From: Actinomycetota bacterium
GTDB lineage: Bacteria; Actinomycetota; Thermoleophilia; RBG-16-64-13
Length of the DNA: 12,530 bases
Reading direction: 5' to 3'
Assembly (NCBI GenBank): GCA_003157225.1
Contig: PMIZ01000463.1
Span: forward strand, 305 to 12,834
The notes beneath the pieces are model-generated. The model worked only from the letters and a program-made list of their open reading frames with translations, did no database searches and was not told the DNA's origin. Below are positions 5,870-12,530 of this stretch, in pieces (the first letter of the stretch is position 1; every line of letters begins with the position of its first letter). Both the position numbers and the translations under genes were made by a program.

Positions 5870-7717
5870 GTGGACATGAGAAGGATGGATCGGGTGGGCT
5901 GGGAGCGCCGCCGCCGTGAACATCGCCGCCGGCTCTTGTTCCGCTGGCTGGTGCTCATCGGCTGTTTGGCCGTCATCGCGCTGTTGGTCTTGTTGCTGTT
6001 GCGAGGCTGCGGCGGGACACCCGGTACCACCGGAACGAGCGGAAAGACCACCACCAGCACCACCCGCGCGGCAGGGGGCGGAAGCACCACCACCTCGGGG
6101 TCGACGAGCGGCTCGACGTCAAGTTCCACAACTCCGGCCACCTCGGGCGTGAACATGTCTGTTGCCGCCGTGTCCGGCACCCGACCCTTGGACTTCAAGA
6201 TGTCCACCAGCCTGTTCCAGGGCACGAACCCGCTGTCTTCGTTCACCCGCTCCACCCCTATCAACTTCGGGCCCGGCAGTGCCTACACCAACCTCCAGGG
6301 CATCATCGCCTTCCGCGGCAACAACTACCGGGAAGGCGCCAGCTACGGCACGGCCGACGTCAAGCTCGGGCACCTATCTCTTCTGTGGAGCGTCCCCAGC
6401 GGAAGCATACCCAAGCCGGGGGGAGCGGGCGCCTGGACGGGCAGCGGCTGGACGGGTCAGCCGTTGATCGTGAGGTGGCCGGACGACATCAAGGCGATCA
6501 TGAACATCAAGCCCGAGAAGAAGTCGGAACCCGATCTTACGGAAATCATCTATCCCTGTCTCGACGGGAAGATCTACTTCCTCGATCTGAAAGACGGCAG
6601 CTACACTCGGTCGCCCATAAGCAGCGGCGGGGGACCTTTCAAGGGTACGGGGAGCCTCTATCCCGATGGCACCCCGCTGTTGTTCGTAGGCCACGGCGAC
6701 AATTCCCCCGGTAAAGAGACGGTGAGGGCTCGCCTCTTCAGCCTCATCGACCAGACTCAGCTCTACGCTTTCGGCAAGTCGGATCCGCAGGCCTACCGCA
6801 AGTGGACGGCGTACGACTCGAGCGCGCTGTTCGACGTGAACACGGGCACTATCATCGAACCCGGCGAGAATGGCATCCTCTACACCATCAAGCTGAACGT
6901 CAAGTTCGACAAGGCGGCCGGCACGCTTTCTGTCAGCCCCGGGCAGCCCGTGAAGGCTCGCTATGCCGCCCCGGACTACAGTGACGCCAAGGCGAACACG
7001 CCGTCGACCCGCTGGTGGGGCATGGAAGATTCGGCGGTCATCTGGCACAACTACGCCTACATTGCCGACAACGGCGGCAGGCTGATGTGCTGGGACCTCA
7101 ACACCATGAAGCTGGTGTGGGTGCAGAGTTGTCAAGACGACACCAACACCACGCCGGTCTTCGAGGAGTCCCAGCAAGACGGCACCAACTACCTCTACAT
7201 CTCCACCTCGCTGCACCTCACCGCCACCGGCTCAGCGGACCCACGCAAAGGCGGCATCCCCGTGTGGAAGATCAACGCGGCGACCGGTGAGGTTGTATGG
7301 AAGACGGCCCCGTACCCGTGCTACACGATCCTTGGGGTCTCCGGTGGTGTGCAGTCCACCCCAGTGTTGGGCAAGAACGACATCTCCAACCTGGTGGTCT
7401 ACAACATCGCCCGCACCCCCAAGCCAGACAGCGGCATCCTCGTGGCGCTCGACAAGAAGACCGGCCAGGAGGTCTGGAGAACCAGCCTCACCCATTACAG
7501 TTGGAGCTCGCCGGTGGCCGTTTACACCCCCGCGGGCAAGTCGTACATCGTGCTGTGCGACTCGGTGGGGACCATGTTCCTCATCGAGGGCACCACCGGG
7601 AAGGTGCTGACCACGCTGGCGCTGGGAACCAACATTGAGGCCTCGCCTGCCGCCTTCGGCGATACCGTTGTGGTGGGGACGCGCGGCCAGAGGATCGTGG
7701 CCGTCAAGATAAGCTGA
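5870..7717 (+). CDS. Membrane-anchored PQQ-type beta-propeller protein
   Basis: This 615-aa protein lies mostly outside the cell. A very basic N-terminus (WERRRREHRRR, 11-21) precedes one membrane helix at about 22-45, then a low-complexity Ser/Thr/Gly linker (about 48-93). The remainder is a repeat propeller of the PQQ-binding-like (quinoprotein) class, with W-docking-type blades such as GGRLMCWDLNTMKLVW, GEVVWKT, LVALDKKTGQEVWRT and GTMFLIEGTTGKVL. An early IIAFRGNNYREGASYG motif (about 145-160) recalls a subgroup of secreted propeller proteins. No enzyme active site is evident, so a binding or scaffold role is as likely as catalysis. The Cys47 context (LLRGC) is a poor lipobox, so a signal anchor is preferred. 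The start is taken as GTG 5870 because GGAGG (5853-5857) is 12 bases away; the ATGs at 5876 and 5885 are further from it. Confidence 0.85.
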   Translation: MDMRRMDRVGWERRRREHRRRLLFRWLVLIGCLAVIALLVLLLLRGCGGTPGTTGTSGKTTTSTTRAAGGGSTTTSGSTSGSTSSSTTPATSGVNMSVAAVSGTRPLDFKMSTSLFQGTNPLSSFTRSTPINFGPGSAYTNLQGIIAFRGNNYREGASYGTADVKLGHLSLLWSVPSGSIPKPGGAGAWTGSGWTGQPLIVRWPDDIKAIMNIKPEKKSEPDLTEIIYPCLDGKIYFLDLKDGSYTRSPISSGGGPFKGTGSLYPDGTPLLFVGHGDNSPGKETVRARLFSLIDQTQLYAFGKSDPQAYRKWTAYDSSALFDVNTGTIIEPGENGILYTIKLNVKFDKAAGTLSVSPGQPVKARYAAPDYSDAKANTPSTRWWGMEDSAVIWHNYAYIADNGGRLMCWDLNTMKLVWVQSCQDDTNTTPVFEESQQDGTNYLYISTSLHLTATGSADPRKGGIPVWKINAATGEVVWKTAPYPCYTILGVSGGVQSTPVLGKNDISNLVVYNIARTPKPDSGILVALDKKTGQEVWRTSLTHYSWSSPVAVYTPAGKSYIVLCDSVGTMFLIEGTTGKVLTTLALGTNIEASPAAFGDTVVVGTRGQRIVAVKIS

Positions 7718-7746
7718 GTCCGCCTTTCGCGTAGCAACCACTCGGC

Positions 7747-7781
7747 GTATCGCTCATGAGTTGGCCGGTCGCGGCCGATAC
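7747..7781 (+). terminator. Possible weak terminator hairpin
   Basis: Thirty bases after the propeller gene, GTATCG (7747-7752) can pair with CGATAC (7776-7781). An alternative tighter hairpin is GGCCG (7763-7767) with CGGCC (7772-7776) around a 4-base loop. No T-tract follows. It is placed where the ubiX operon should end, but the structure is modest. Confidence 0.25.
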
Positions 7782-7837
7782 TGGCCCTAGCGGCACTCCT
7801 GGAAAGCTCTCAGCGAAAGGTCCCCCTAGCTACTGTC

Positions 7838-8059
7838 ATGCTTAGTCCCACTTCCTGGAAATGTCCGAGCTGTGGCGCCACCGTCACCCTGCCATCGGGC
7901 CCTAGAAAGACCACCGACCGCAACGAGATGTCCGGCAGCGACCGGCGCCTCGACCAAGTTGCGCGCGCGGTCTGTGGCTGCTGGGTGCGGGGGCTTTCCG
8001 ACGATGAGTTGGGCCGCTTCGTCCTTGAACTGACCAAGGGGTCGCGCAGGCCTCTCTGA
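7838..8059 (+). CDS. Possible 73-aa zinc-ribbon-like small protein
   Basis: The frame encodes WKCPSCGATVTLP near the N-terminus (residues 7-19), half of a zinc-ribbon, and later AVCGCWVRG (44-52), which could supply a second cysteine pair. The C-terminal half is helical-looking (SDDELGRFVLELTKG). The composition reads like real protein rather than a random frame, and no longer gene competes here. Against it, there is no good ribosome-binding site: the nearest purine run, GAAAGG (7814-7819), is 18 bases from the ATG. A start codon shared with the neighbouring operon is not seen. No named family is recognised. It may be a small regulator or spurious. Confidence 0.4.
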   Translation: MLSPTSWKCPSCGATVTLPSGPRKTTDRNEMSGSDRRLDQVARAVCGCWVRGLSDDELGRFVLELTKGSRRPL

Positions 8060-8102
8060 GTGCGAACGCATCAAGTGACAGGGGGCGGATCTGGCTCCGC
8101 TG

Positions 8103-8275
8103 GGCTCGTTTCCGAACGACCTCTTGCCGGGTGCCCTCTGGGCGTGGGTGTGATTGGCACGCCTGAGGCAAGGACGCAGGGAGCACTCGTAGCGGAGCTA
8201 CGGGCGCGACCGAGGACGAAGCGTCTGGCCGCCAAGTGCGGCCTCGGCGGCCGAGATGTCGTTCGGAAACGAGCC
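8103..8275. repeat. 173-bp inverted-repeat element with central hairpin
   Basis: An 18-bp perfect inverted repeat bounds this stretch: GGCTCGTTTCCGAACGAC at 8103-8120 and its reverse complement at 8258-8275. Near the middle CGTAGC (8188-8193) pairs with GCTACG (8197-8202) around GGA. Related AGGACG motifs flank that hairpin (8171-8176 and 8213-8218). No transposase or open frame of note is inside. The layout resembles a non-autonomous element (MITE) or a dispersed structured repeat. No target-site duplication was found by eye: the flanking bases differ. Confidence 0.6.
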
Positions 8276-8476
8276 TGATGGTCGCACGCTCGCTCAAACG
8301 CTCCGCCAAACTCCCACGCCCCCTGGCTCCTGATTCATTTGAGGACGCCTGCGCGACCCCTTGGGCCCTGGCTGTAAGGGGAGCAAGGGCGCTATCGCCT
8401 TTGGCTCAGCGCACTCACAGTCGGCGCACTCGCTGTCGGTTCGCTCGCTTCGCATCGCGGGCCTGAGGCCGAGGCT
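8276..8476. other. Gene-free stretch with short direct repeats
   Basis: No supported gene lies here. GCGCACTC occurs twice, 15 bases apart (8409-8416 and 8424-8431), amid related CGCTCGCT runs. CCCCTT and AAGGGG near 8356-8381 could pair. Just past the polX stop is a small GGCC-TGA-GGCC hairpin (about 8459-8469). None has a T-run, so no terminator is assigned. Confidence 0.35.
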
Positions 8477-10237
8477 TCATTCTTCGGCAGCCTTCTGGCG
8501 TTTGATCTTCTCCCAGGGCCGGCAATTGGCCACGTTCTCTGGCTGTAGCCATCCTCGGCGGGCCTCTCCTACTCCGAAGCGCAGGTTCTCGAACTCGGGC
8601 GGCCTATGGGCGTCGCTGCAGATGACCAGGGTGGCGCCCAGCGCCGCGGCCCGGCGCGCCGCCTGGGCGGTGAGGTCGAGGCGGTCGGCGCAGCCGTTGA
8701 TCTCCAGGTAGGTACCGGTCTCGCTGGCTACCCGAGCCAGCACCTCGATGTCCAGTTCGTAGGGCGGGCGCCGCCCGATGAGGCGGCCGCTGGGGTGCGC
8801 GATCGAGCGCACATAGGGGTTGTGCATGGCCCCCAGGATCCGCTCCATGAGCTTCTCCTTCGGCTGGCCGAAGCCCGAGTGGATGCTGGCCGTGACGAAG
8901 TCCAAACGGGTCAAGATGTTGTCGGGCAGATCAAGGCGACCGTCGGCAAGGATGTCGACCTCGATGCCAGCCAGCACGCGAATACCTTCCAACCGGGCGT
9001 CGAGTTCCCGTATGGCCTCGATCTGAGCCAGCACGCGTTCGGGTCCCAGGCCGCCTGTCATAGCCAGCGACTGGGAATGGTCGCAGAAGCAGAGATAGTC
9101 CAGGCTCCGTTCGTGGGCGGCGAGAGCCATTTGTTCGAGAGTTGCGCGGCCATCCGTCCAGTCGGAGTGCACGTGGAGGTCGCCACGCACGTCCGGGAGC
9201 TCAATGAGGTCCGGCAGCCTTCCTGCCTCGGCCGCTTCGATCTCCCCTCGGTCCTCTCGCAACTCAGGCGGTATGTAGCTCAGGCCCACAGTCGCGTACA
9301 CCTCCGCCTCGGTCGCGCACGTGATCAGGCGGCCGGACTCCAGATGCTGCACGTTGTACTCGCTGATCTTGTAGCCGCGACGCTGGGCGTAGCCACGGAG
9401 GGCGACGTTGTGGGCGGCGCTGCCGGTGAAGTGCTGCAAAAGGTTGCCATAGGACGCGGGCGGGACGATGCGCAGGTCGACGCCCAACCCGGCGTGGGTG
9501 CGGGCCATCACCTTGGTTTCGCCGCGCTCGTCCACGCTCGCGATCAGGGGCAGGGCGGCGAAGGCGTCCATTACCGCGAACGAGTCCTCCGAGGCCACCA
9601 CAAGGTCGATGTCGCGCACAGTCGAGCGGAGGCGGCGCAGGCTGCCGGCGTAGTCGGCGGCTACGACGAAAGGTAGGCCGCGCAGAGCCTCTACCAGCCC
9701 TGCCGCGTGCGGCTCGACCGCCGCGTGTAGGCGTCGTCGCTCCTCTCCGCCGGCTGTCCTGGCGTCCCAGGCTTCGATGGCGGCGAGCAACTTGGCCTCC
9801 GACTTCTCGCCCAGGCCGGGGACCTGTCGTATCCGTCCTTCGCGGCACGCGCGCTCCAGCTCCCGGAGGTCGGCGACGCCGGCTGCCTCCCACACCAACC
9901 GCGTCTTGGCCGGTCCCATTCCCGGCAAGCGCATGACCGTGAGCAGGCCTTCGGGATACCGGGCGCGGAGCTGTTCGAGAAACGGCATGTCGCCCGTCGA
10001 CAGGTACTCGAGTACTTTGCTCTCGATGGCCGCGCCCACCCCCGGCAGCTCGCGGAGCGACCCGCGCAGGGCCATCTCGGCGACGGAAACCGGGTGCTCA
10101 CGAAACAACGCCGCGGCTTTCTGGTAGGCAAGGATGCGATAGGTCGACTCGCCTTCTAGTGCAAGGTAGTCGGCGATGGTGTCAAACAGGCCGGCCAGCT
10201 CGCCATTCGCAGGCAGCCTATCGGGATCAGCGCCCAC
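8477..10237 (-). CDS. polX: DNA polymerase X family with PHP exonuclease domain
   Basis: Bacterial PolX fills short gaps and has a Mn-dependent 3'-5' exonuclease, supporting base-excision repair. The 586-aa length fits the family. The N-terminal helical lyase-like region and helix-hairpin-helix motifs (LPGVGAAIESKV at 64-75, LPGMGPAKTRLV at 104-115, VPGLGEKSEAKLL at 139-151) precede the palm, with GSLRR (198-202), metal-binding Asp209 and Asp211 (RDIDLVV) and Asp254 (VDLRIVPP). The C-terminal PHP domain has all metal motifs: DLHVHSDWTDG (353-363), CFCDHSQ (383-389), AGIEVDIL (423-430), ASIHSGF (450-456), IAHPSGR (479-485) and CSDAH (540-544). Both activities therefore look intact. It starts with GTG at 10237, inside the last 11 bases of rlmKL and with GGAGAGA just upstream, so translation is probably coupled to rlmKL. 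Confidence 0.95.
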   Translation of the reverse strand: MGADPDRLPANGELAGLFDTIADYLALEGESTYRILAYQKAAALFREHPVSVAEMALRGSLRELPGVGAAIESKVLEYLSTGDMPFLEQLRARYPEGLLTVMRLPGMGPAKTRLVWEAAGVADLRELERACREGRIRQVPGLGEKSEAKLLAAIEAWDARTAGGEERRRLHAAVEPHAAGLVEALRGLPFVVAADYAGSLRRLRSTVRDIDLVVASEDSFAVMDAFAALPLIASVDERGETKVMARTHAGLGVDLRIVPPASYGNLLQHFTGSAAHNVALRGYAQRRGYKISEYNVQHLESGRLITCATEAEVYATVGLSYIPPELREDRGEIEAAEAGRLPDLIELPDVRGDLHVHSDWTDGRATLEQMALAAHERSLDYLCFCDHSQSLAMTGGLGPERVLAQIEAIRELDARLEGIRVLAGIEVDILADGRLDLPDNILTRLDFVTASIHSGFGQPKEKLMERILGAMHNPYVRSIAHPSGRLIGRRPPYELDIEVLARVASETGTYLEINGCADRLDLTAQAARRAAALGATLVICSDAHRPPEFENLRFGVGEARRGWLQPENVANCRPWEKIKRQKAAEE

Positions 10238-12482
10238 TGCTCTCTCCGAGCGTGATACGGAAGCAGGTGTGGATGCGGGGATTCCGGGCGAAATCCGGAG
10301 GGATGGTCTGCTTGGTGATATCGACCACGTGGAATGCTTGAGTCAGACTGGAGTCCAGTCTGAAGCGGCGGAGGTTGGAAGAGAACAGCAGGATCCCCTC
10401 GGGGGATAGCAACCGGGCGGCTGCCCGGATGAGTGCGGCGTGATCGCGCTGGATGTCCAGGTCCTCGGTCATGCTCTTGGAGTTGGAAAAAGTCGGCGCG
10501 TCAAGATAGATCAGGTCGTAGGCGTCGGTGCCAGGGCCCGCCGGCGCGCCTCGAGACAGGTCGGCCGGCCCCTGCCGCGCAGCCTCGCCCTCCGTAGCTC
10601 CCAGCCACTCCAGGACGTCGGCGCGCACGAAACTGTGAGTGGCTCCGGAGAAGCCGTTCAGTTCCAGGTTGCGCCGGGCCCAATCGAGATAGCCAAGGGA
10701 GAGATCGACCGAGGTAGTCGTGGCGGCGCCTCCGGCGGCCGCATAGACAGTGGCCGACCCCGTGTAGGCGAAGAGATTCAGGAACCGGCGGCCGGGGGCG
10801 AGTTCGCGGATGAGCGAACGAGTGAGGCGGTGATCGAGGAAGAGCCCAGTGTCCAGGTAGTCGGTGAGGTTGATCAGGAAGCGGAGCCCCCCCTCTTGCA
10901 CCTCGACGAATCCCCCGCGGTTGGCCACTTTCTGGTACTGGTCGGTGCCACGCTGCTGCCGGCGCACCTTGAGCGTCACGTGGTCTTTCGGGATGTCGAG
11001 CACCTGGGGCACCGCGGCCACGATCTCCTTGAGGCGGCGTCGTGCGCGCACGGGATCGACGCTGGCCGGGGGAGCATATTCCTGCACGTGCACCCAGTCC
11101 TCGTACAGGTCGACGGCCACGGCGTACTCCGGAATGTCGCCGTCGTAGAGGCGGTAGCAGTGCACGTCTTCGCGGACGGCCCAGCGGCGGAGGTGCTTCA
11201 GGTTCTTGCGGAGACGGTTCTCGAACATGCCGGCTCCGGCTGGGGCACCGGCGTCATCGCTCGCGGCGCGGCCTCCGAGGGATGTCGCTCCGGTGGGCTG
11301 TGGTCCGATGTGGAAGAGAAGCAGCTTGCACTCGATCGGCCCGTTGTAGAGGACGTTGACCCGGTGGGCGCGCAGTCCGAGGTGAGCGCTGAGTTCCGGG
11401 TTCCCGGTGAAGACCGCCGCCTCCCAGCTTGGGAATGCGGCCTTGAGTCTCTCACCCAGTGTCTCGTAGACCTCGGTCAACTCGGCGACCTCGCCCAGCC
11501 GCTTGCCGTAAGGCGGGTTGGTCACCACCAAGCCGGGTTTGGAGACGGGAGGCGAGAGTAGGGCAAGGTCGCGCTGTTCGAATCCAATGCGTCCCGCCAG
11601 ACCGGCTCGTCTCGCGTTGGCGCGCGCGCTGCCCACGGCGCGCGCGTCTGCGTCCAGGCCGAAGAGCGCTGGCAGCCTTTGCATGCCGGTGGCTCGGCGT
11701 TCCTCCGCCTCTCGCAGGAGGTCCTCCCAAAGGGAGCGTTCGAACCCCCTCCACCCAAAGAAGCCGTAGAAGTCACGGAGAAGACCCGGCGCCGCGTCGG
11801 CTGCGATGAGCGCTCCCTCTATCAGCAGAGTTCCTGACCCGCACATCGGGTCGACAAGAGAACCGCCGGCCTGCGCGACGCCGGCCCAACCGGCGCGAGC
11901 GAGGATCGCGGCGGCGATGTTCTCCTTGACGGGCGCTTCACCTCCATCCAGCCGATAGCCGCGGCGATGCAGGGGGTCCCCAGACAAGTCCAGGCTGACC
12001 GTCGTCTCGGCGGGCGCCAAGTGGACGTTGATGCGAAGGTCGGGCCTGGTCAGGTCCACATTGGGCCGCGACCCTGTGCGGGCCCGAAAGCGGTCGACCA
12101 CCGCATCCTTCACTCGCTGCTCGGCGAAGTGGGTGTTGAGGTTGGCCAGTTCTCCCCGGCTGATGGCGGAGGTGACGTCTACCGCGAGGCTCCCGGAAGT
12201 AGCCAGATGATCCTCCCAGGGCAGCTCGTGCACACCCTCGTAGAGATCGTCCAGCTCGGTGACGGGGAACGACCGCAGCCGCAACAGCACCCGGCTGGCT
12301 ATCCGCGACCAGAGGCAGACCCTGTAGGCGAAGGAAAGCGGGCCCGAAAAGGCCACGCCCGAGCGCGTTTCGGTTACCGCCGCGGCTCCGAGCTCGCGTA
12401 GCTCGTCCAGCACCAGTCCCTCGGTATTGCGCGGACAGGTGGCGAAGAAGGCGAGAGCATCGTTGGCGGACGGGTGCGGCAT
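10227..12482 (-). CDS. rlmL: Bifunctional 23S rRNA methyltransferase RlmKL
   Basis: The fused enzyme makes m2G2445 (RlmL half) and m7G2069 (RlmK half) in 23S rRNA, using SAM. The 751-aa length is a little over E. coli RlmL (702 aa). Residues 10-170 contain the THUMP region. The RlmL half has DPMCGSGTLLIE (211-222) and the catalytic NPPYGKRLG (322-330). A Gly/Ala-rich linker (about 393-418) leads to MFENRLRKNLKHLRRWA (419-435), the usual junction. The RlmK half has LNLFAYTGSATVYA (568-581) and YLDAPTFSNSKSM (659-671). In the latter, D-A-P-T replaces the D-P-P-T that I recall from E. coli. A 25-residue insert (about 630-654) precedes that motif. The ATG at 12482 lacks a ribosome-binding site, and a -10-like TATACT lies 10 bases upstream. 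polX follows in an 11-bp overlap. Confidence 0.93.
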   Translation of the reverse strand: MPHPSANDALAFFATCPRNTEGLVLDELRELGAAAVTETRSGVAFSGPLSFAYRVCLWSRIASRVLLRLRSFPVTELDDLYEGVHELPWEDHLATSGSLAVDVTSAISRGELANLNTHFAEQRVKDAVVDRFRARTGSRPNVDLTRPDLRINVHLAPAETTVSLDLSGDPLHRRGYRLDGGEAPVKENIAAAILARAGWAGVAQAGGSLVDPMCGSGTLLIEGALIAADAAPGLLRDFYGFFGWRGFERSLWEDLLREAEERRATGMQRLPALFGLDADARAVGSARANARRAGLAGRIGFEQRDLALLSPPVSKPGLVVTNPPYGKRLGEVAELTEVYETLGERLKAAFPSWEAAVFTGNPELSAHLGLRAHRVNVLYNGPIECKLLLFHIGPQPTGATSLGGRAASDDAGAPAGAGMFENRLRKNLKHLRRWAVREDVHCYRLYDGDIPEYAVAVDLYEDWVHVQEYAPPASVDPVRARRRLKEIVAAVPQVLDIPKDHVTLKVRRQQRGTDQYQKVANRGGFVEVQEGGLRFLINLTDYLDTGLFLDHRLTRSLIRELAPGRRFLNLFAYTGSATVYAAAGGAATTTSVDLSLGYLDWARRNLELNGFSGATHSFVRADVLEWLGATEGEAARQGPADLSRGAPAGPGTDAYDLIYLDAPTFSNSKSMTEDLDIQRDHAALIRAAARLLSPEGILLFSSNLRRFRLDSSLTQAFHVVDITKQTIPPDFARNPRIHTCFRITLGESSGR

Positions 12483-12492
12483 AGTGCGGGAG

Positions 12493-12498
12493 AGTATA
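12493..12498 (-). promoter_or_regulatory. -10-like TATACT close to the rlmKL start
   Basis: On the minus strand TATACT (5 of 6 consensus bases) ends 10 bases before the rlmKL ATG. It would start transcription within a few bases of the start codon, giving a leaderless or near-leaderless mRNA, consistent with the absent ribosome-binding site. No -35 match is seen at 17 bases, which is only GC-rich sequence. The remaining bases 12499-12530 hold nothing else recognisable. Confidence 0.35.
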
Positions 12499-12530
12499 GC
12501 CTCGGGTCGGAGAGGGAGCGGGGCGGGGGG

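Noticed and set aside
6374..7216. Minus-strand open frame of 280 codons inside the beta-propeller gene
   Set aside because: The plus strand has the coherent propeller repeats, membrane anchor and operon context.
8361..8476. Short repeated GCGCACTC/CGCTCGCT motifs considered as a CRISPR or iteron array
   Set aside because: The repeats are too short, too few and not regularly spaced.
8606..9676. Plus-strand open frame of 356 codons opposite polX
   Set aside because: It is a shadow of polX, whose catalytic motifs are intact on the minus strand.
10440..11561. Plus-strand open frame of 373 codons opposite rlmKL
   Set aside because: It is a shadow of rlmKL with no domain of its own.

Overview
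The window is high-GC bacterial chromosomal DNA with ordinary housekeeping and cell-surface genes. No phage, CRISPR array, transposase, tRNA or rRNA could be recognised. Three features suggest a Gram-positive-like, possibly anaerobic lineage, perhaps a deep-branching Actinomycetota: a secreted S-layer-homology protein with an Rv2525c-like (DUF1906) domain, a phenylacetate-CoA ligase of the anaerobe/actinobacterial type, and a Ser/Thr/Gly-rich linker on a membrane-anchored beta-propeller. This placement is tentative. The fused RlmKL rRNA methyltransferase is best known from Gammaproteobacteria and argues for caution.

Layout. (1) 1-1248, minus: phenylacetate-CoA ligase (paaK), lacking only its extreme C-terminus. 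(2) 1249-1733: a 485-bp gap with an unusual run of stem-loops, one with 20-bp perfect arms, followed by a good sigma70-type promoter (TTGACA-17-GATATT). (3) 1734-3856, plus: a 102-aa protein with two membrane segments, then a 570-aa secreted protein with three SLH repeats, a DUF1906 domain and a C-terminal beta-sandwich-like domain. (4) 3857-4030: a hairpin and a frameshifted fragment that aligns with that C-terminal domain. (5) 4031-4780, minus: endonuclease III (nth), divergent from (6) 4797-7717, plus: flavin prenyltransferase ubiX, a YhbP-type FMN-binding split-barrel protein (17-bp overlap with ubiX) and a membrane-anchored PQQ-type beta-propeller protein (4-bp gap). These three form a tight apparent operon. 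(7) 7718-8476: mostly non-coding, with a possible 73-aa zinc-ribbon protein and a 173-bp inverted-repeat element. (8) 8477-12482, minus: a two-gene operon of rlmKL (bifunctional 23S rRNA methyltransferase) and polX (X-family DNA polymerase/PHP exonuclease), overlapping by 11 bp.

How the genes fit together. nth and polX are both base-excision-repair enzymes but lie in separate transcription units. UbiX makes prenylated FMN, yet no UbiD-type partner is visible; its coupled neighbour is an FMN-barrel protein. The two-TM protein and the SLH-DUF1906 protein look like a cell-envelope pair. The points most worth a second look are the degraded domain copy after the SLH-DUF1906 gene, the hairpin cluster after paaK, the 8.1-kb inverted-repeat element, and the ubiX-yhbP-propeller operon. 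No clearly new biological system can be demonstrated from the sequence alone.
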